The notes under the pieces were generated by a model. That model searched no databases and had not been told where the DNA came from. It was given only the letters and a program-made list of their open reading frames with translations. A DNA stretch of 13,597 bases from Candidatus Levybacteria bacterium RIFCSPLOWO2_01_FULL_42_15 (lineage in GTDB: Bacteria > Patescibacteriota > Microgenomatia > Levybacterales > UBA12049), in the NCBI GenBank assembly GCA_001784055.1, contig MFOZ01000002.1:1-13597 (forward strand), in the 5' to 3' direction. A program made the position numbers and the translations under genes. Of this stretch, positions 12,926 through 13,597 are shown one piece after another; position 1 is the stretch's first letter; every line of letters begins with the position of its first letter.

Positions 12926-13597
12926 ATGGAAAGAGAAGCATATCGCAAAACACAAGAAGAACATCTTAGATTCTCAAGAGATGTTGTGAGGGTACTTAAG
13001 ACATCCAAATTGAAAATCAGTAAATGTGACAATTTGCACCTACTTGATGCATTTTCGGAAAGTTTTTTGACAGTAACTATGACGCTTTGTCCGCTGTATG
13101 ATGAGCAAGGTACGCTAAGTGAGTCGCGTCTCATGGGGAGTCCTAATACTATAGAGCAAAGTCGAGTGGCAGAAAAATGGAGAGTAGGGACACGTGTTTT
13201 TAAAGCAATTACAGAGGCCTGTTCTAGAAAAGGGATTGGTACAAAAGCAGCATTGACTTTTGCCGACGTTGGTGTAATAACAAAGGATCCTAATGAAGAA
13301 GACGTTTTTTTACTTGCTTACCATGAGAGATTATATAGGGATGCTGCAGAGAGAGATTTACGTGGTGAGTTAGGGATGCAATACTCTTTTCAACGCTACA
13401 GCACGATTTGTCCTGATTTTCCACAATTTATTTCTGCTAATAGTAGACGGTTAGATGGTATAAAAATGGAGAGAGGAATTAGTTCAAGGGAGGTATTAAG
13501 AAAAAAACCAAGTCTTATGCCCGAAGTTACAGAATTGATGAACAGAGTGAGTAGGAATAGAGTTGTTTTTGATCCATCTATATATGATCCTCAAACA
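12926..13597 (+). CDS. unrecognised protein, partial (runs off the right edge)
   Basis: An open frame of 224 codons with no stop before the window ends. Evidence that it is real: a consensus ribosome binding site, a strong upstream promoter with a structured leader, and an uninterrupted frame through the end. I recognise no family. The product looks soluble, with no signal peptide or membrane helix. It starts with a charged helix-like stretch (MEREAYRKTQEEHLRF). A stretch from about 92 to 150 is the most structured-looking: EKWRVGTRVFKAI (84-96), ADVGVITKDPNEEDVFLL (about 114-131) and an acidic/basic RDAAERDLRGELG segment. Codon use leans to AGA, AGG and TTA, unlike the CGC/CTT-richer neighbours, which may mean a different origin. 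Its likely control by attenuation is the only functional hint. Confidence 0.75.
   Translation, partial: MEREAYRKTQEEHLRFSRDVVRVLKTSKLKISKCDNLHLLDAFSESFLTVTMTLCPLYDEQGTLSESRLMGSPNTIEQSRVAEKWRVGTRVFKAITEACSRKGIGTKAALTFADVGVITKDPNEEDVFLLAYHERLYRDAAERDLRGELGMQYSFQRYSTICPDFPQFISANSRRLDGIKMERGISSREVLRKKPSLMPEVTELMNRVSRNRVVFDPSIYDPQT

Noticed and set aside
12796..13134. Open frame of 112 codons on the minus strand
   Set aside because: It lies opposite the leader, terminator and start of the rightward gene, has no ribosome binding site, and its translation shows no family pattern. The plus-strand frame with AAGGAGGTGA is the better gene.

Overview
The window looks like part of a Patescibacteria (Candidate Phyla Radiation) chromosome, possibly of the Microgenomates group. 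This is an inference from gene content, not from a marker gene. The clues are compact housekeeping genes, an archaeal-type coenzyme A enzyme fusion in an otherwise bacterial setting (GreA, MurB, TsaD, RmuC), a VanW-family wall protein, a cupredoxin lacking the usual copper cysteine, and many starts with little or no Shine-Dalgarno sequence. I see no rRNA, tRNA or CRISPR array.

Layout, left to right. (1) Positions 1-173 hold a probable leftward promoter and perhaps the first codons of a gene leaving the window. (2) Positions 138-853 are a small mobile unit: an HUH single-strand transposase gene of the REP-associated tyrosine transposase type (174-824), bracketed by two hairpins sharing the 13-base core AACCTCGGGGGTT. 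It sits directly against the stop codon of the next gene. (3) Positions 859-8717 are a leftward run of seven genes in transcription order: VanW-family protein, HxGH nucleotidyltransferase, DUF192 protein, tsaD, rmuC, cupredoxin, and a UvrD-like helicase with a C-terminal iron-sulfur nuclease. Three junctions are 4-base ATGA overlaps and one gap is a single base, so the run is almost certainly an operon. (4) The 37-base gap at 8718-8754 carries overlapping divergent promoters. The rightward one should make a leaderless mRNA for a membrane-anchored solute-binding protein, followed by the fused phosphopantetheine adenylyltransferase / GTP-dependent dephospho-CoA kinase. (5) A promoter at 11162-11190 drives greA and murB. 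(6) At 12738-12766 a strong promoter starts a roughly 150-base leader, followed by an unrecognised gene that runs off the right edge.

The most interesting structure is the leader at 12773-12925. It holds a possible 24-codon leader peptide and four segments that can pair as 1:2 plus 3:4 (the latter an intrinsic terminator) or alternatively as 2:3. That is the architecture of a transcription attenuator. It lies between a near-consensus promoter and a strong ribosome binding site for a protein family I cannot identify.

Functionally the window mixes DNA maintenance (helicase-nuclease, RmuC), tRNA modification (TsaD), envelope (VanW, MurB, cupredoxin, DUF192, binding protein), CoA synthesis and transcript elongation (GreA). 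The genes look grouped for compactness rather than as one pathway.
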